Below are positions 9,280 to 18,834 of a stretch of DNA of 64,000 nt, piece by piece. The notes below the pieces were generated by a model. That model made no database searches. It saw only the letters and a program-made list of their open reading frames with translations, and had not been told where the DNA came from. The position numbers and the translations under genes were made by a program. Where the stretch lies: the NCBI RefSeq assembly GCF_027213715.1, contig NZ_JAPWGM010000006.1, positions 1 through 64,000 of the forward strand. The letters run 5' to 3'. The DNA comes from Pedobacter punctiformis. GTDB lineage: Bacteria > Bacteroidota > Bacteroidia > Sphingobacteriales > Sphingobacteriaceae. Each line of letters begins with the position of its first letter. Position 1 is the stretch's first letter.

Positions 9280-10302
9280 TTAATTATAAAGATAAACAAT
9301 TTTACCCTGTACGTTAAAATTAAAATGCTCAATCATTTTTAACGCTTTCAAGGCATCGATAATGCTTTCTCCCTTAAATTTACCAGTAAATTTAAACGAT
9401 TTTAATGCTTCGTTCTTAAATACAATTTTAACATCATACCATCTTTCAAAAAGTCTGGAAATAGAGGCGAAATCATTGTTTTTAAACATCAGTTCGTGTT
9501 TGGTCCATGATGTTTCTATAATTGAATTTACATCACCGGCAAAAAAATATGTTAACTTACTCAAACTGGCTTTATGGTCGTGATTGGTCAGTACGAATTT
9601 TTCACCCGGATTAAGAATAAATGGCGTAGCGGTATTATCTTTTAGTCTGATTTCAACCCGTCCTCTGATGAGCGTAGTTTCAGTAAAATCATCATTTGGA
9701 TAGGCTTTAACATCAAAAGCAGTACCCAAAACTTTAACCTGTATTTTATCCGTATGAATGATAAAAGGACGTTCAGCATCTTTTTTAACATCAAAATAAG
9801 CTTCACCAGCTAAATAGACTTCTCTTGTATCGCCCTTAAAATTTGCCGGGTACTTAAGCTGACTGGCTGAATTTAGAGTGACTGTTGTACCATCGGCCAG
9901 AGTAAGATTTTTCTTTTCTGAAGCAGGTACATTAATAGATTGCCAGTTAATCCGGTCATTATTAAAATAACTCTTATAAAGCACAACGCCACTTACAAAA
10001 AGAATAAGAACAGCGGCAATCTGAAACCAGATTTTAAAATGATGTTTTGACTGGGTTGGTTTAATAATTACTTCCTCATCAACTTGTTCGGGTATTGCAA
10101 TTCTGGATTTTATCCGGTTAAAAACTTCATCAATATGCTCATCCGGGCCTTCTTTTTCATCAAAATAGGCATTTAGTGATTTATATTCCTGGCGATAGCT
10201 TTCGTCGCTGCTCAATAATAATTCCAGCTCATTAGATTCTTCCGGCGAAATTTCACCAGTCAGTTGTTTGCCAAGCAATTCTGTAAATCTTTGATCTGTC
10301 AT
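9280..10302 (-). CDS. FecR-family anti-sigma factor
   Basis: A 340-aa inner-membrane protein. The cytoplasmic N-terminal region (about 1-90) would hold the sigma factor, one transmembrane helix lies at about 91-109 (FQIAAVLILFVSGVVL), and the periplasmic FecR domain follows (ADGTTVTLNSASQLKYP, AYFDVKKDAERPFIIHT, VKVLGTAFDVKAY). The C-terminal DUF4974-like domain (FKNNDFASISRLFERWYDVKI) would contact the STN domain of the SusC encoded next. It senses transporter occupancy and releases the ECF sigma factor encoded just upstream. Confidence 0.94.
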   Translation of the reverse strand: MTDQRFTELLGKQLTGEISPEESNELELLLSSDESYRQEYKSLNAYFDEKEGPDEHIDEVFNRIKSRIAIPEQVDEEVIIKPTQSKHHFKIWFQIAAVLILFVSGVVLYKSYFNNDRINWQSINVPASEKKNLTLADGTTVTLNSASQLKYPANFKGDTREVYLAGEAYFDVKKDAERPFIIHTDKIQVKVLGTAFDVKAYPNDDFTETTLIRGRVEIRLKDNTATPFILNPGEKFVLTNHDHKASLSKLTYFFAGDVNSIIETSWTKHELMFKNNDFASISRLFERWYDVKIVFKNEALKSFKFTGKFKGESIIDALKALKMIEHFNFNVQGKIVYLYN

Positions 10303-10353
10303 TTATCTTTTACCCTGTTTATACTATATAGTACCTGTTTGCTCCAAAATTGC

Positions 10354-10995
10354 CTACAAAATATTAAAAAAAGATATCATGCCCAGTATAATAATCAAAC
10401 TTATAAGCCTTTCTGCAATTTCTTCTCCGGCATTATTTTGCTGGCTCGGCCTTAAAATTAACCTGAGTTTGGCAATGGCCCTGAATAATTGGGTTTGCAC
10501 AGTTCTCGGACTAATTTCCAAAACTTCCGCAACCTCTTTATACTTCATTCCGTTTTCTTTAATCAACCGAAAAATAATTTTAGCCTGAGATGGTAAAGTC
10601 TCTATGGCATCATCTAATTTTTTATGCAGTTCCTTTTGTTCTAAAATACTTTCCGGATTAAAATAATTAACCGGATCATGCACTCCGGTATCTCCTAAAT
10701 CGATAAACGTAACACCCGAATTTTTTTTTAGATGTTTTAAGGATTGATTTCTAATGGCAACGAAAAAGTAACTTTCGGGATTTAAAATATGAGTGCTAAC
10801 CTTTCTGTTTTCCCAGCACTTCACAAAAACCTCTGCAACAATATCTTCTGCAATTTCTCTGCTGTTAACGTAGTAGACCGATAATTTAAGCAAACCCGTA
10901 TACAGATAACGATATAAAGCTTCGAAGGATTTTACATCATCCCCGAGGCAAACATTTGTCCATAAAACAAGAAGATCCGGCTTGGCTGCTTTCAA
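10354..10995 (-). CDS. ECF sigma factor of the Bacteroidota FecI-like group
   Basis: A 213-aa sigma factor with region 2 (about 20-90: FEALYRYLYTGLLKLSVYYV, AEDIVAEVFVKCWENR) and region 4 (about 130-185: LPSQAKIIFRLIKENGMKYKEVAEVLEISPRTVQ, the helix-turn-helix). It matches the Bacteroides-expansion ECF family paired with FecR. An oddity is a C-terminal hydrophobic tail (about 196-213, LISLIIILGMISFFNIL), which could tether it to the membrane. First gene of the sigma/anti-sigma/SusC/SusD operon, divergent from the ROK gene. It may also drive the neighbouring GH18 locus, which has no regulator of its own; that is inference. Confidence 0.92.
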   Translation of the reverse strand: MKAAKPDLLVLWTNVCLGDDVKSFEALYRYLYTGLLKLSVYYVNSREIAEDIVAEVFVKCWENRKVSTHILNPESYFFVAIRNQSLKHLKKNSGVTFIDLGDTGVHDPVNYFNPESILEQKELHKKLDDAIETLPSQAKIIFRLIKENGMKYKEVAEVLEISPRTVQTQLFRAIAKLRLILRPSQQNNAGEEIAERLISLIIILGMISFFNIL

Positions 10996-11274
10996 TTTCG
11001 GTCAGATTTATTTGATCAATGTAAGGTAATAAATAAAAATAATTTTCAAAAAATGTATTTGCCTGTAGGCATTTTTTTTAAAAAACAGATTCTTGTTAAT
11101 AACGGCACTCTGGTTTTAACTCCGGTTATAATTTATACCAGCCTAACCAATATAAACCATTTACTATATGAGCAAACACCTGCAGGATACTTTTCTGTTT
11201 TTTAAATCTTTTTACATAAAAGGATTTACCTATTCTGTTCAGTTTCTTAATCGATCAAGCTATAACCAATAAAA

Positions 11275-12174
11275 ATGATGACAAATAAACATGTACTAGG
11301 CGTAGACATTGGCGGATCGCACATTACCGCGGCCGTATTAAATATGGAAGACAGGTCACTTCTTGGAAATTCATACACCCGAACATGGATAGATTCTCAC
11401 GGTAAGCCGGAGCAAATTATCCAAAGCTGGACCAATACTATAAATCTTGCTTGTCAAAAGACAGGTTTAAAAGTAGAAAAATTCGGAATTGCCATGCCTG
11501 GGCCTTTTGATTACGATCAGGGCATTTCTTACATCGCAGGCAATGATAAATATGAAGCCTTTTATGGCTTAAATGTTAAAAATATGCTGGCCGGGGCACT
11601 TAATATTTTACCTGATGATATTTTGATGAAAAACGATGCCTCTTGCTTTTTAGCCGGCGAAGTATTTGCGGGGGCCGCAAAAGGGTATGAAAATGTAATC
11701 GGCATTACACTGGGTACAGGTTTAGGTTCTGCGGTTTTAAAAAATAAGGAAGCGAAGGATGCGAATCTTTGGTGCTCCCCATTTTTGGATGGCATTGCAG
11801 AGGATTACCTCTCTACCCGGTGGTTTTTGAAACGTTATTATGAAATATCCGGACTTAACATATTAAATGTGAAGGTGATGACTGGATTGTATAATTATAG
11901 TCCAACGGTAAGGGAAATATTTATGGAGTTTGCCAATAATCTCGCTGCCTTTTTGAAAGTATTTCAGCAAGAAGTTAAGGCTGATGCCATTGTTATTGGA
12001 GGAAATATCGCTAATGCCTCTGAAAATTTTCTTCCATGGGTGATTAAGCAATTAAAGACATTTAACATAGAAATTCCGGTACTGATATCAACATTAAATG
12101 AGCATGCCGCCATTGCAGGGGCAGCAAGCTGCTGGGAAAATAAACCAACAGCAGGTCGTTCCGTAAACATCTAA
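11275..12174 (+). CDS. ROK-family sugar kinase-like protein
   Basis: A 299-aa protein with an ASKHA fold. GVDIGGSHITAAV (9-21) is the ROK phosphate-1 loop, KNDASCFLAGE carries the catalytic aspartate, and GITLGTGLGSAV is the phosphate-2 loop. The usual ROK zinc motif (CxCGxxGCxE) and the ExGH sugar-binding motif are replaced by NLWCSPFLDGIAEDYLS, so substrate choice and even activity are uncertain. Its place just before a GH18-containing SusC/SusD locus suggests phosphorylation of glucose, GlcNAc or a related released sugar. Start is ATG 11275 or the adjacent ATG. Confidence 0.8.
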   Translation: MMTNKHVLGVDIGGSHITAAVLNMEDRSLLGNSYTRTWIDSHGKPEQIIQSWTNTINLACQKTGLKVEKFGIAMPGPFDYDQGISYIAGNDKYEAFYGLNVKNMLAGALNILPDDILMKNDASCFLAGEVFAGAAKGYENVIGITLGTGLGSAVLKNKEAKDANLWCSPFLDGIAEDYLSTRWFLKRYYEISGLNILNVKVMTGLYNYSPTVREIFMEFANNLAAFLKVFQQEVKADAIVIGGNIANASENFLPWVIKQLKTFNIEIPVLISTLNEHAAIAGAASCWENKPTAGRSVNI

Positions 12175-12303
12175 AAAATAATTTACATAAAACGATTTTC
12201 TTGTAGGCAATTCATTTAAAATAATGCTCTCTACTAATAACTGCACAGCCGAGCCTTTTGGTTGTGCTGCAATTAACCAAATAATAACCAAAGTTTATTC
12301 TTA

Positions 12304-15300
12304 ATGAGTATGAAAAAATCATTACAATTAACATGTTTATTGCTTTATGCATCCACAAGTTTATATGCGGCTGAAATTGTCAATAACCTAAAACCATCAG
12401 CATCTTTTAGTGCTTTTTATCAGGATCCGGTAAAAGGAACCGTAAAAGATGCAACGGGCACAACCGTGCCGGGGGTAACCGTGAGCGTTAAAGGTGCTCA
12501 GCTGAGTACACAAACAAATGCTTCAGGGCAGTACACCATACAAGCCAAAGCCGGTGATGTATTGGTATTTTCATCTATTGGTTACCAGAGAAAGGAAATT
12601 ACGGTTGGTACACAAAGTGTTATTAATGTAACGCTAACAGATGATTCTAACGATCTGGAAACGGTTGTGGTAACGGCTCTGGGCATAACCAGACAAGCCA
12701 GAACTTTGACTTATGCTACCCAAACCATTAAAAGTGAGGATATAAACAATGTTAAAACACCAAATTTAATTAACAGTTTAAACGGTAAAGTAGCAGGTGT
12801 GCAAATCAACCGTACCTCGGGCGGTGCCGGTGGTTCGGCCAGGATAACGCTGCGTGGAGATAAATCTACACGCAACAGTCAACCTTTATTTGTAATTGAT
12901 GGGATGCCTATTTTGAATCCCACAGGAGGTCCAAACGTAGATATTTATAGTTCAATGCCAGATAACGGGGATATTTTAAGTACCATGAACCCTGAAGATA
13001 TCGAAAGCGTGAACTTTTTAAAAGGCGCTTCTGCTTCTGCATTATATGGTAGTGCCGGTAGTAATGGTGTAATTTTAATTACAACACGGAAAGGAAAAAA
13101 TGGAGTAAGTAAATTTGATTTTTCAAGTAGTGTAACTTTCGACAGGGCTTCAGTACTTCCTGAATTACAATACAGCTATTTGCAAACTACAGCACCAACA
13201 CCAGCTTCAGGAGCTATTGATGCAACCGCAGGAAGCCGTGAAAGCTGGGGAGCAAAAGGAACATCACCTGATTATGTAGATGATTTTTTCCAGACAGGAG
13301 CAACCTGGGTTAACAGCGTAAATTTTACTTCTGGAAATGAACGTTCGAATAATTTTTTCTCTTATTCAAATACTGCAAATAAAGGTATAGTTCCAACGAG
13401 TAAGTTTGATCAGAATACCATTAATTTTAGAAATTCTAGTAAGTTTTTTAATGATAAATTAACACTTGATGCAAATTTTATGGGCTCTTTGCAAAAAGTG
13501 CTCAACCGTTCTAATCCAGGCACTTATTTTAATCCATTAACGGGATTATACCTTTTTCCACGCGGATTGGATTTTGATAATTACAAAAATAACTATGAAT
13601 ATGCATCGCCATCAAGATATTTGAATGCGCAAAATTGGTGGAATCTTAATTTAGACAAGAAGTTTACAGGTTCTGATGAACAGCAAAATCCTTACTGGAT
13701 TTTGAACCGTAATCCAATCACAACCAACAATAAAAATGCCTATGCTGCTGTATCCTTAAACTATGCTATTAACAATTGGTTAAGTGTACAAACAAGAGGT
13801 AACTATAACTATTATTATTCAGAAGCTGAAAGAGATGTATATGCAACCACATCTTCAGTAATTAGCGGTACTAACGGAAAGGTTTATAACAATAAATTAG
13901 ATTCTAAAACTTTTTATGGCGATTTACTTTTACTGGGTAATAAAAACCTGAATAAAGATTTCAACTTAGGGTTTACTTTAGGTGCTTCTATTTCTGACAG
14001 CAAAAAGCTAAATACAACCTTAGAAAATGGTTTCCTTTCTTATCCAAACATTTTTGCCATGTCTAACCTTATTTTTCCAGGTACAAATGATAATGGAAGA
14101 CATCTAAGGTTAGAAAATCACCACATTCAAACACAGTCTTTATTTGCCAGTGCACAAATTGGCTATAAAAACAAATTGTTTTTGGATTTAACCGACCGAC
14201 AAGAATGGTCTTCAACCTTAGCATTCACGCCTCAGCAAACTTATAACTACTACTCGATCGGTGCAAATGCTATTTTAACCGATTTATTTAAGTTTCCAAC
14301 AGCTGTAAATTTTGCTAAAATAAGAGCATCCTATGCAACAGTAGGTAATGGAATTGAAGATAACAGAACAAATCCTCAACCTAATATAGATGCCGGTACT
14401 TATGTTGGACCTGATGGTGCCCCGGTTACAGTAGGCGGTTTATATTTAAGGCCTGAGCAAAACCAAACGATTGAAATCGGTACAGAATGGCGTTTATTAA
14501 ATAATAAATTATCACTGGATGTAACCTGGTATAAATCTAATATCAAACATCAGTTCTTTAAAGATGTTTCTATTACAGGTGGTGTTGCTGCCGGAACCAA
14601 AGGTGATATTAGTGCCGGAAACATTCAAAATACAGGGCTAGAGGCTACTTTATCTTACAAAGCATTTGTTGAAAATGATTTTAAATGGACTACGGGACTT
14701 AACTTTTCAAGAAACAAAAACAAAATTGTTCAATTGTTCCCTTCCGAAGTTAGTGCAGATCCTAACGCAAAATACACCTTATCAGGCGGCGGACTTAATT
14801 ATTTGAAACAAGGTGGTTCATTTGGTGATATTTATGGCGCAACATTTAAAAGAAATGCTGCAGGTAACGTTATTGTTGATGCAAATGGTGCGCCTGAAAG
14901 AGACGAAAAGAATACTTATTTAGGCAATCCAAATCCTAAAGCCATCATAGGGTGGAATAACAGCTTTAGCTATAAAAACTTTACCCTTAATGTATTGGTT
15001 GATGGCAAGTTTGGCGGTAAGGTGTTGAGCTTATCAGAGCCGTATTATGATGCAGCAGGTGTAAGCAAAAGATCAGCTGATGCCCGTGATGCAGGTGGTG
15101 TAACGGTTTCAAATGCGGTAACAGAATCAGGAACAGCCTGGACAGGTACAACCACAGCTCAAAATTATTACACGGCAATAAGTGGTGGTGGAAAAAATGT
15201 AATCCACGAAGCTTATATGTACAGTGCAACTGCAATTCGTTTAAGAGAACTTTCTATAGCTTATCGTGTGCCTGTTAAAAGCAAAGTATTACACGATTTA

Positions 15301-15459
15301 ACATTGAGTGCAATTGGTTCAAATCTGTTTTTCTTCAAAAAAGATGCTCCGTTTGATCCTGAACAAGTTTCGGGTGTAAATGCGGGCGGTGTTGGAGTTG
15401 ATGTATTTGGAGCACCAGCATACAGAAGTATAGGGTTTAGTTTAAAATGTGGTTTTTAA
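12304..15459 (+). CDS. SusC/RagA TonB-dependent transporter (GH18 locus)
   Basis: A 1051-aa outer-membrane protein with a signal peptide and a carboxypeptidase-regulatory-like domain at about 44-112 (KGTVKDATGTTVPGVTVSVK, VFSSIGYQ). The SusC linker LETVVVTALGI and the plug (LNGKVAGVQINRTSGGAGGS, LYGSAGSNGVILITTRKG) follow, then a long barrel. It lacks the STN domain found in the other SusC here, so it cannot signal directly to FecR. With the SusD encoded 39 bases downstream it should import the oligosaccharides released by the two GH18 lipoproteins of the same locus. Confidence 0.95.
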   Translation: MSMKKSLQLTCLLLYASTSLYAAEIVNNLKPSASFSAFYQDPVKGTVKDATGTTVPGVTVSVKGAQLSTQTNASGQYTIQAKAGDVLVFSSIGYQRKEITVGTQSVINVTLTDDSNDLETVVVTALGITRQARTLTYATQTIKSEDINNVKTPNLINSLNGKVAGVQINRTSGGAGGSARITLRGDKSTRNSQPLFVIDGMPILNPTGGPNVDIYSSMPDNGDILSTMNPEDIESVNFLKGASASALYGSAGSNGVILITTRKGKNGVSKFDFSSSVTFDRASVLPELQYSYLQTTAPTPASGAIDATAGSRESWGAKGTSPDYVDDFFQTGATWVNSVNFTSGNERSNNFFSYSNTANKGIVPTSKFDQNTINFRNSSKFFNDKLTLDANFMGSLQKVLNRSNPGTYFNPLTGLYLFPRGLDFDNYKNNYEYASPSRYLNAQNWWNLNLDKKFTGSDEQQNPYWILNRNPITTNNKNAYAAVSLNYAINNWLSVQTRGNYNYYYSEAERDVYATTSSVISGTNGKVYNNKLDSKTFYGDLLLLGNKNLNKDFNLGFTLGASISDSKKLNTTLENGFLSYPNIFAMSNLIFPGTNDNGRHLRLENHHIQTQSLFASAQIGYKNKLFLDLTDRQEWSSTLAFTPQQTYNYYSIGANAILTDLFKFPTAVNFAKIRASYATVGNGIEDNRTNPQPNIDAGTYVGPDGAPVTVGGLYLRPEQNQTIEIGTEWRLLNNKLSLDVTWYKSNIKHQFFKDVSITGGVAAGTKGDISAGNIQNTGLEATLSYKAFVENDFKWTTGLNFSRNKNKIVQLFPSEVSADPNAKYTLSGGGLNYLKQGGSFGDIYGATFKRNAAGNVIVDANGAPERDEKNTYLGNPNPKAIIGWNNSFSYKNFTLNVLVDGKFGGKVLSLSEPYYDAAGVSKRSADARDAGGVTVSNAVTESGTAWTGTTTAQNYYTAISGGGKNVIHEAYMYSATAIRLRELSIAYRVPVKSKVLHDLTLSAIGSNLFFFKKDAPFDPEQVSGVNAGGVGVDVFGAPAYRSIGFSLKCGF

Positions 15460-15498
15460 TAAATAACCAAATTTCTTTATCTGTTTAAAATTATAGAA

Positions 15499-17136
15499 AT
15501 GAAAAATAATTTAAAAATAATAGGCTTTTCAATGGCAGTAGCTATGTTGTTCGGAAGCTGCAAGAAAAACTTTGAGGAATATAATACCAGCCTTTCGGGT
15601 GTAAATGATGAAGTATTAAATGCTGACTTTACAAAAGTGATTGGCCCGTTAAGAGAAGTGCAAAAAAATCTGATTAATCAAACCAACTGGGTTTATCAGC
15701 TTCAGCAAAACTTAAATGCAGATGTTTATAGCGGTTATTTTATGAGTCCTACAACTTATGGAGGAGATAATAACACCAATTACTTTATGAAAGATGGCTG
15801 GAATGATCGTATTATGATTAATCAGCTGGATGATGTGATGCAAAAGATTAAGAATTTTGAAACAGGTACTTTAGTTTACCCTTCAACAAGTTTTAATCAT
15901 ACCAGAGGATTTGTAACCATTCTTAAAGTTATCGAAGGACATAAAGTATCTGATATTCATGGACCGGTAATTTATACCAAATTTGGTAAGCCCAATGCAG
16001 ATTTATCTGTAGACTTCGATTCGCAAAAGGATGCCTACACTGCATTTTTTGCTGATCTTGATGCCGCAATTACAGGTTTAAAAGCTACTGCAAATACAGG
16101 CGATGATAAAGTTTTTACTACAGCAGATATTGTTTACGGCGGTGATGTAAATAAATGGATTAAGCTGGCCAATACACTACGTCTTCGTTTGGCAATAAGA
16201 ATTAACTATGCCGATGCAGCAAAAGCAAAACTGGAGGGCGAAAAAGCACTTAACCCTGCAAATGGCGGCCTTCTTGAAAATAATGACGAAAACGCATTTA
16301 TTAAATATGGCTCAGCACACCCAATAAATGATATTATTAATGCATGGGGTGATTGCCGGGCAGGTGCACCAATCGGATCAATTTTGGGCGGTTACAACGA
16401 TCCAAGATTAGCTTCTTATATGTTGCCTGCTACCGATGCGGCCGTAAACGGTCAGTTTATTGGCATCAGAAACGGTATTACACTAGTTGATAATGACAGA
16501 TACAGAAGTTATTCTAAACCAGCAGCAAAATCAGCAGCGGGCGATTATTTTAGCAGTACAAATGGTATGGCTAAATTATCATGTGCAGCCGAAACATGGT
16601 TTTTAAAAGCAGAAGCAGCATTAAATGGATGGGCAGGCGCAGGCGATGCACAAACCAATTACGAAACTGGTGTAAAAAGATCATTTGAAGAATGGGGGCA
16701 AACCGCTGCAAGTGCTACAACCTATCTGGCCGATAATACCAGTACGGCAAAACCTTACATTGATCCTAAGGCAGTAGTTGCCGGTCAAAACGATGTGCTT
16801 GCCGGTAGCCCATATTTAAGTACAATTACCATTAAATGGGATGCAGCTGCAAATGCAGAGAAAAAATTAGAACGGATCATTACACAAAAATGGATTGCAA
16901 CTTATCCTGACGGACAAGAAGCATGGTCAGAATTCAGACGTACAGGTTACCCTAAATTATTCCCGGTAATTAATAACGCAAGTGGAGGAACAATTTCTAC
17001 TACTGCTTTTATTCGCAGATTACCTATTCCCAATAAGTTTAAAGATAGTAACCCGGGCGGTTATCAAAGAGCGGTTGCAACACTTGGTGGCCCTGATAAC
17101 GGAGGCACCAAACTTTGGTGGGATAAAAAACCTTAA
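15499..17136 (+). CDS. SusD/RagB-family lipoprotein (GH18 locus)
   Basis: A 545-aa protein with a lipoprotein signal ending LFGSC (Cys21). It shows SusD-like_2 features: an N-terminal YNTSLSGVNDEVL segment, the helical GDVNKWIKLANTLRLRLAIRI, AETWFLKAEAALNGWAG, and a C-terminal TKLWWDKKP. It is the substrate-binding partner of the preceding SusC. Family resemblance to the SusD at 4536-6134 is evident (same WWDK ending), so the two SusC/SusD pairs may be related in origin or substrate. Confidence 0.94.
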   Translation: MKNNLKIIGFSMAVAMLFGSCKKNFEEYNTSLSGVNDEVLNADFTKVIGPLREVQKNLINQTNWVYQLQQNLNADVYSGYFMSPTTYGGDNNTNYFMKDGWNDRIMINQLDDVMQKIKNFETGTLVYPSTSFNHTRGFVTILKVIEGHKVSDIHGPVIYTKFGKPNADLSVDFDSQKDAYTAFFADLDAAITGLKATANTGDDKVFTTADIVYGGDVNKWIKLANTLRLRLAIRINYADAAKAKLEGEKALNPANGGLLENNDENAFIKYGSAHPINDIINAWGDCRAGAPIGSILGGYNDPRLASYMLPATDAAVNGQFIGIRNGITLVDNDRYRSYSKPAAKSAAGDYFSSTNGMAKLSCAAETWFLKAEAALNGWAGAGDAQTNYETGVKRSFEEWGQTAASATTYLADNTSTAKPYIDPKAVVAGQNDVLAGSPYLSTITIKWDAAANAEKKLERIITQKWIATYPDGQEAWSEFRRTGYPKLFPVINNASGGTISTTAFIRRLPIPNKFKDSNPGGYQRAVATLGGPDNGGTKLWWDKKP

Positions 17137-17142
17137 AAAACC

Positions 17143-17176
17143 ATCAACAGGGCTAAATTACCCTGGCCCTGTTGAT
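17143..17176 (+). repeat. Intercistronic hairpin between susD and first GH18
   Basis: ATCAACAGGG (17143-17152) pairs perfectly with CCCTGTTGAT (17167-17176), loop 14 bases. No T-run follows, so it looks more like an mRNA processing or stability element than a terminator. A second hairpin of the same placement precedes the other GH18 gene. Confidence 0.75.
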
Positions 17177-17179
17177 TCC

Positions 17180-17221
17180 TTAAACTAACCATTTATAAAC
17201 CAAATTTGAACCTATGAAAAA
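17180..17221 (+). repeat. Shared leader repeat, copy 1
   Basis: A 41-42 base leader running into the start codon of the first GH18 gene. It is identical except for one base (G against A near 17208) to the leader at 18793-18834 before the second GH18 gene. Core: AACCATTTATAAACCAAATT. The duplication includes the first codons (ATGAAAAA). Confidence 0.9.
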
Positions 17222-18695
17222 ATTAATTTTAGTTCCAGCATTTGCTTTAATTGTTGGTTCCTTTTTTTTGCAGTCATGTAAAAAAAACGATCAGTTAAAT
17301 AGCGATAACCCGGCTATTGGATCGATGTATATGGCCAATAGTAACAATCAGGCCCTAAGCGCAACATCAAATCCCGATCTCATTGCCTATAAACAAAGCA
17401 ATCATCAAATATCTGCCGCATTCTTCAGGGTGTTTAAAGATGTAACCAATGGCGGTGCAGCCAACGTCGCAACTTTTTCGTCTTTACCAGATAGTTTAGA
17501 TATTGCAATAGCATTTGTATTTAACAACAATTCGCCAGTTGCAGTAAAAAATGCAATGAAAAATACTTACATACCTGCACTTCATGCAAAAGGAACCAAA
17601 GTTATTGTTACCGGAAATTTAGATATTCCTTCAGGTGTTGCTCATAATGCCGCGGGTTATAATATTACGGCCAAACTTATTATGGATAGTATTGTAAATA
17701 AATACGGATTTGATGGCTATGATATCGATGTGGAGAGTAACCCTACCGGATCTACCTTAACAGATATGGTGGGTGTTTATAAGGCTTTATCCCAATATTT
17801 AGGGCCAAAATCAGGAACCACTAAACTATTAACATTTGATACCAATCAGGATGGTAATAATAATATGTTCAGGCAGGTTTACGATTTAGTTAACTACGTA
17901 TGGTTACAGGCATATGGCAGGCCGGCCAGTTCACTTCAAAATACCTGGAATACCTTTTCTCCATATATCCCCGCAAGTAAATTTATACCGGGTTTCTCAT
18001 TTTATGAAGAAAATGGATATCCATCCAACGTTTGGTACGATGTAAGTTATCCACGCAATGGTACCGGCCGGGCTTACGACTTTGCAAACTGGCAACCAAG
18101 TGGTACCACTAAAGGAGGTGTATTTTCTTATGCTACCGATCGGGATTGTAACTTATCATCATCAACTGATAACTCAACCAAATTACCGGATTATAGAGTA
18201 ACAAATGACCTGATCAAAATAATGAACCCGGTAACAACCTCTTCAGGCATTGTTTCAGGATCTACCTATCAACTAATTTCTGCACTAAACAACAGTAGTG
18301 TACTTGATGTTACAGCCAGCGGTACAACCGATGGAACCCTGGCAGAACTGTGGAGTGCTAATAACCCTAAAACTAATAATCAGAAATGGAAAGTGGTTAG
18401 TGTAGGAAGTGGTTATTATAAATTGCAACCTTTAAATGCACCCACCAAAGCATTAGATGTGAGTGCTTCAGGAACGGCAGATGGAACGCAGATTCAAATT
18501 TATACGGACAATGCCACAAACGCCCAAAAATGGAAAATAACCAGCACAGGAGATGGGTATTATACATTAAGCCCTGCTAATGCACCTTCTAAAAACCTGG
18601 ATGTTAATAATTCCAGCACAGCAAATGGTACAAAAATCCAAATCTGGACCCCTAACGGTACCAATGCCCAAAAATGGAAATTCGTTCTGCAATAA
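17214..18695 (+). CDS. GH18 endo-beta-N-acetylglucosaminidase-like lipoprotein with ricin-type lectin domain
   Basis: A 493-aa protein with a lipoprotein signal (FFLQSC, Cys22). The GH18 barrel spans about 55-335 with the catalytic DGYDIDVE at 167-174 (Glu174 as proton donor, complete DxxDxDxE motif). A linker leads to a ricin B-type beta-trefoil (about 348-493) with three repeats that each end in an N/AQKWK signature. The short GH18 body resembles endo-beta-N-acetylglucosaminidases (EndoF/EndoH type), which cut the chitobiose core of N-glycans, more than chitinases. The lectin domain probably holds the glycan. It follows susC/susD in one operon. Confidence 0.86.
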   Translation: MKKLILVPAFALIVGSFFLQSCKKNDQLNSDNPAIGSMYMANSNNQALSATSNPDLIAYKQSNHQISAAFFRVFKDVTNGGAANVATFSSLPDSLDIAIAFVFNNNSPVAVKNAMKNTYIPALHAKGTKVIVTGNLDIPSGVAHNAAGYNITAKLIMDSIVNKYGFDGYDIDVESNPTGSTLTDMVGVYKALSQYLGPKSGTTKLLTFDTNQDGNNNMFRQVYDLVNYVWLQAYGRPASSLQNTWNTFSPYIPASKFIPGFSFYEENGYPSNVWYDVSYPRNGTGRAYDFANWQPSGTTKGGVFSYATDRDCNLSSSTDNSTKLPDYRVTNDLIKIMNPVTTSSGIVSGSTYQLISALNNSSVLDVTASGTTDGTLAELWSANNPKTNNQKWKVVSVGSGYYKLQPLNAPTKALDVSASGTADGTQIQIYTDNATNAQKWKITSTGDGYYTLSPANAPSKNLDVNNSSTANGTKIQIWTPNGTNAQKWKFVLQ

Positions 18696-18748
18696 AAATT
18701 ATAGCTTAAAGGATAAGTACACTATAAAATTTTGAATTATTATATAAC

Positions 18749-18776
18749 CCAATCCACCTGTTAACAGGTGGATTGG
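18749..18776 (+). repeat. Perfect 28-base palindrome between the two GH18 genes
   Basis: CCAATCCACCTG (18749-18760), TTAA, CAGGTGGATTGG (18765-18776) form a 12-bp perfect stem. It is followed by ATTATCC rather than a T-run. Its placement mirrors the hairpin before the first GH18 gene, so it probably acts in RNA processing or partial termination. Confidence 0.8.
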
Positions 18777-18792
18777 ATTATCCTGTTAAGAT

Positions 18793-18834
18793 TTAAACTA
18801 ACCATTTATAAACCAAATTTAAACCTATGAAAAA
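18793..18834 (+). repeat. Shared leader repeat, copy 2
   Basis: Second copy of the leader described at 17180-17221, one base different, again ending in the start codon of a GH18 lipoprotein gene. A recent duplication or a maintained translation/regulatory leader would both explain it. Confidence 0.9.
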
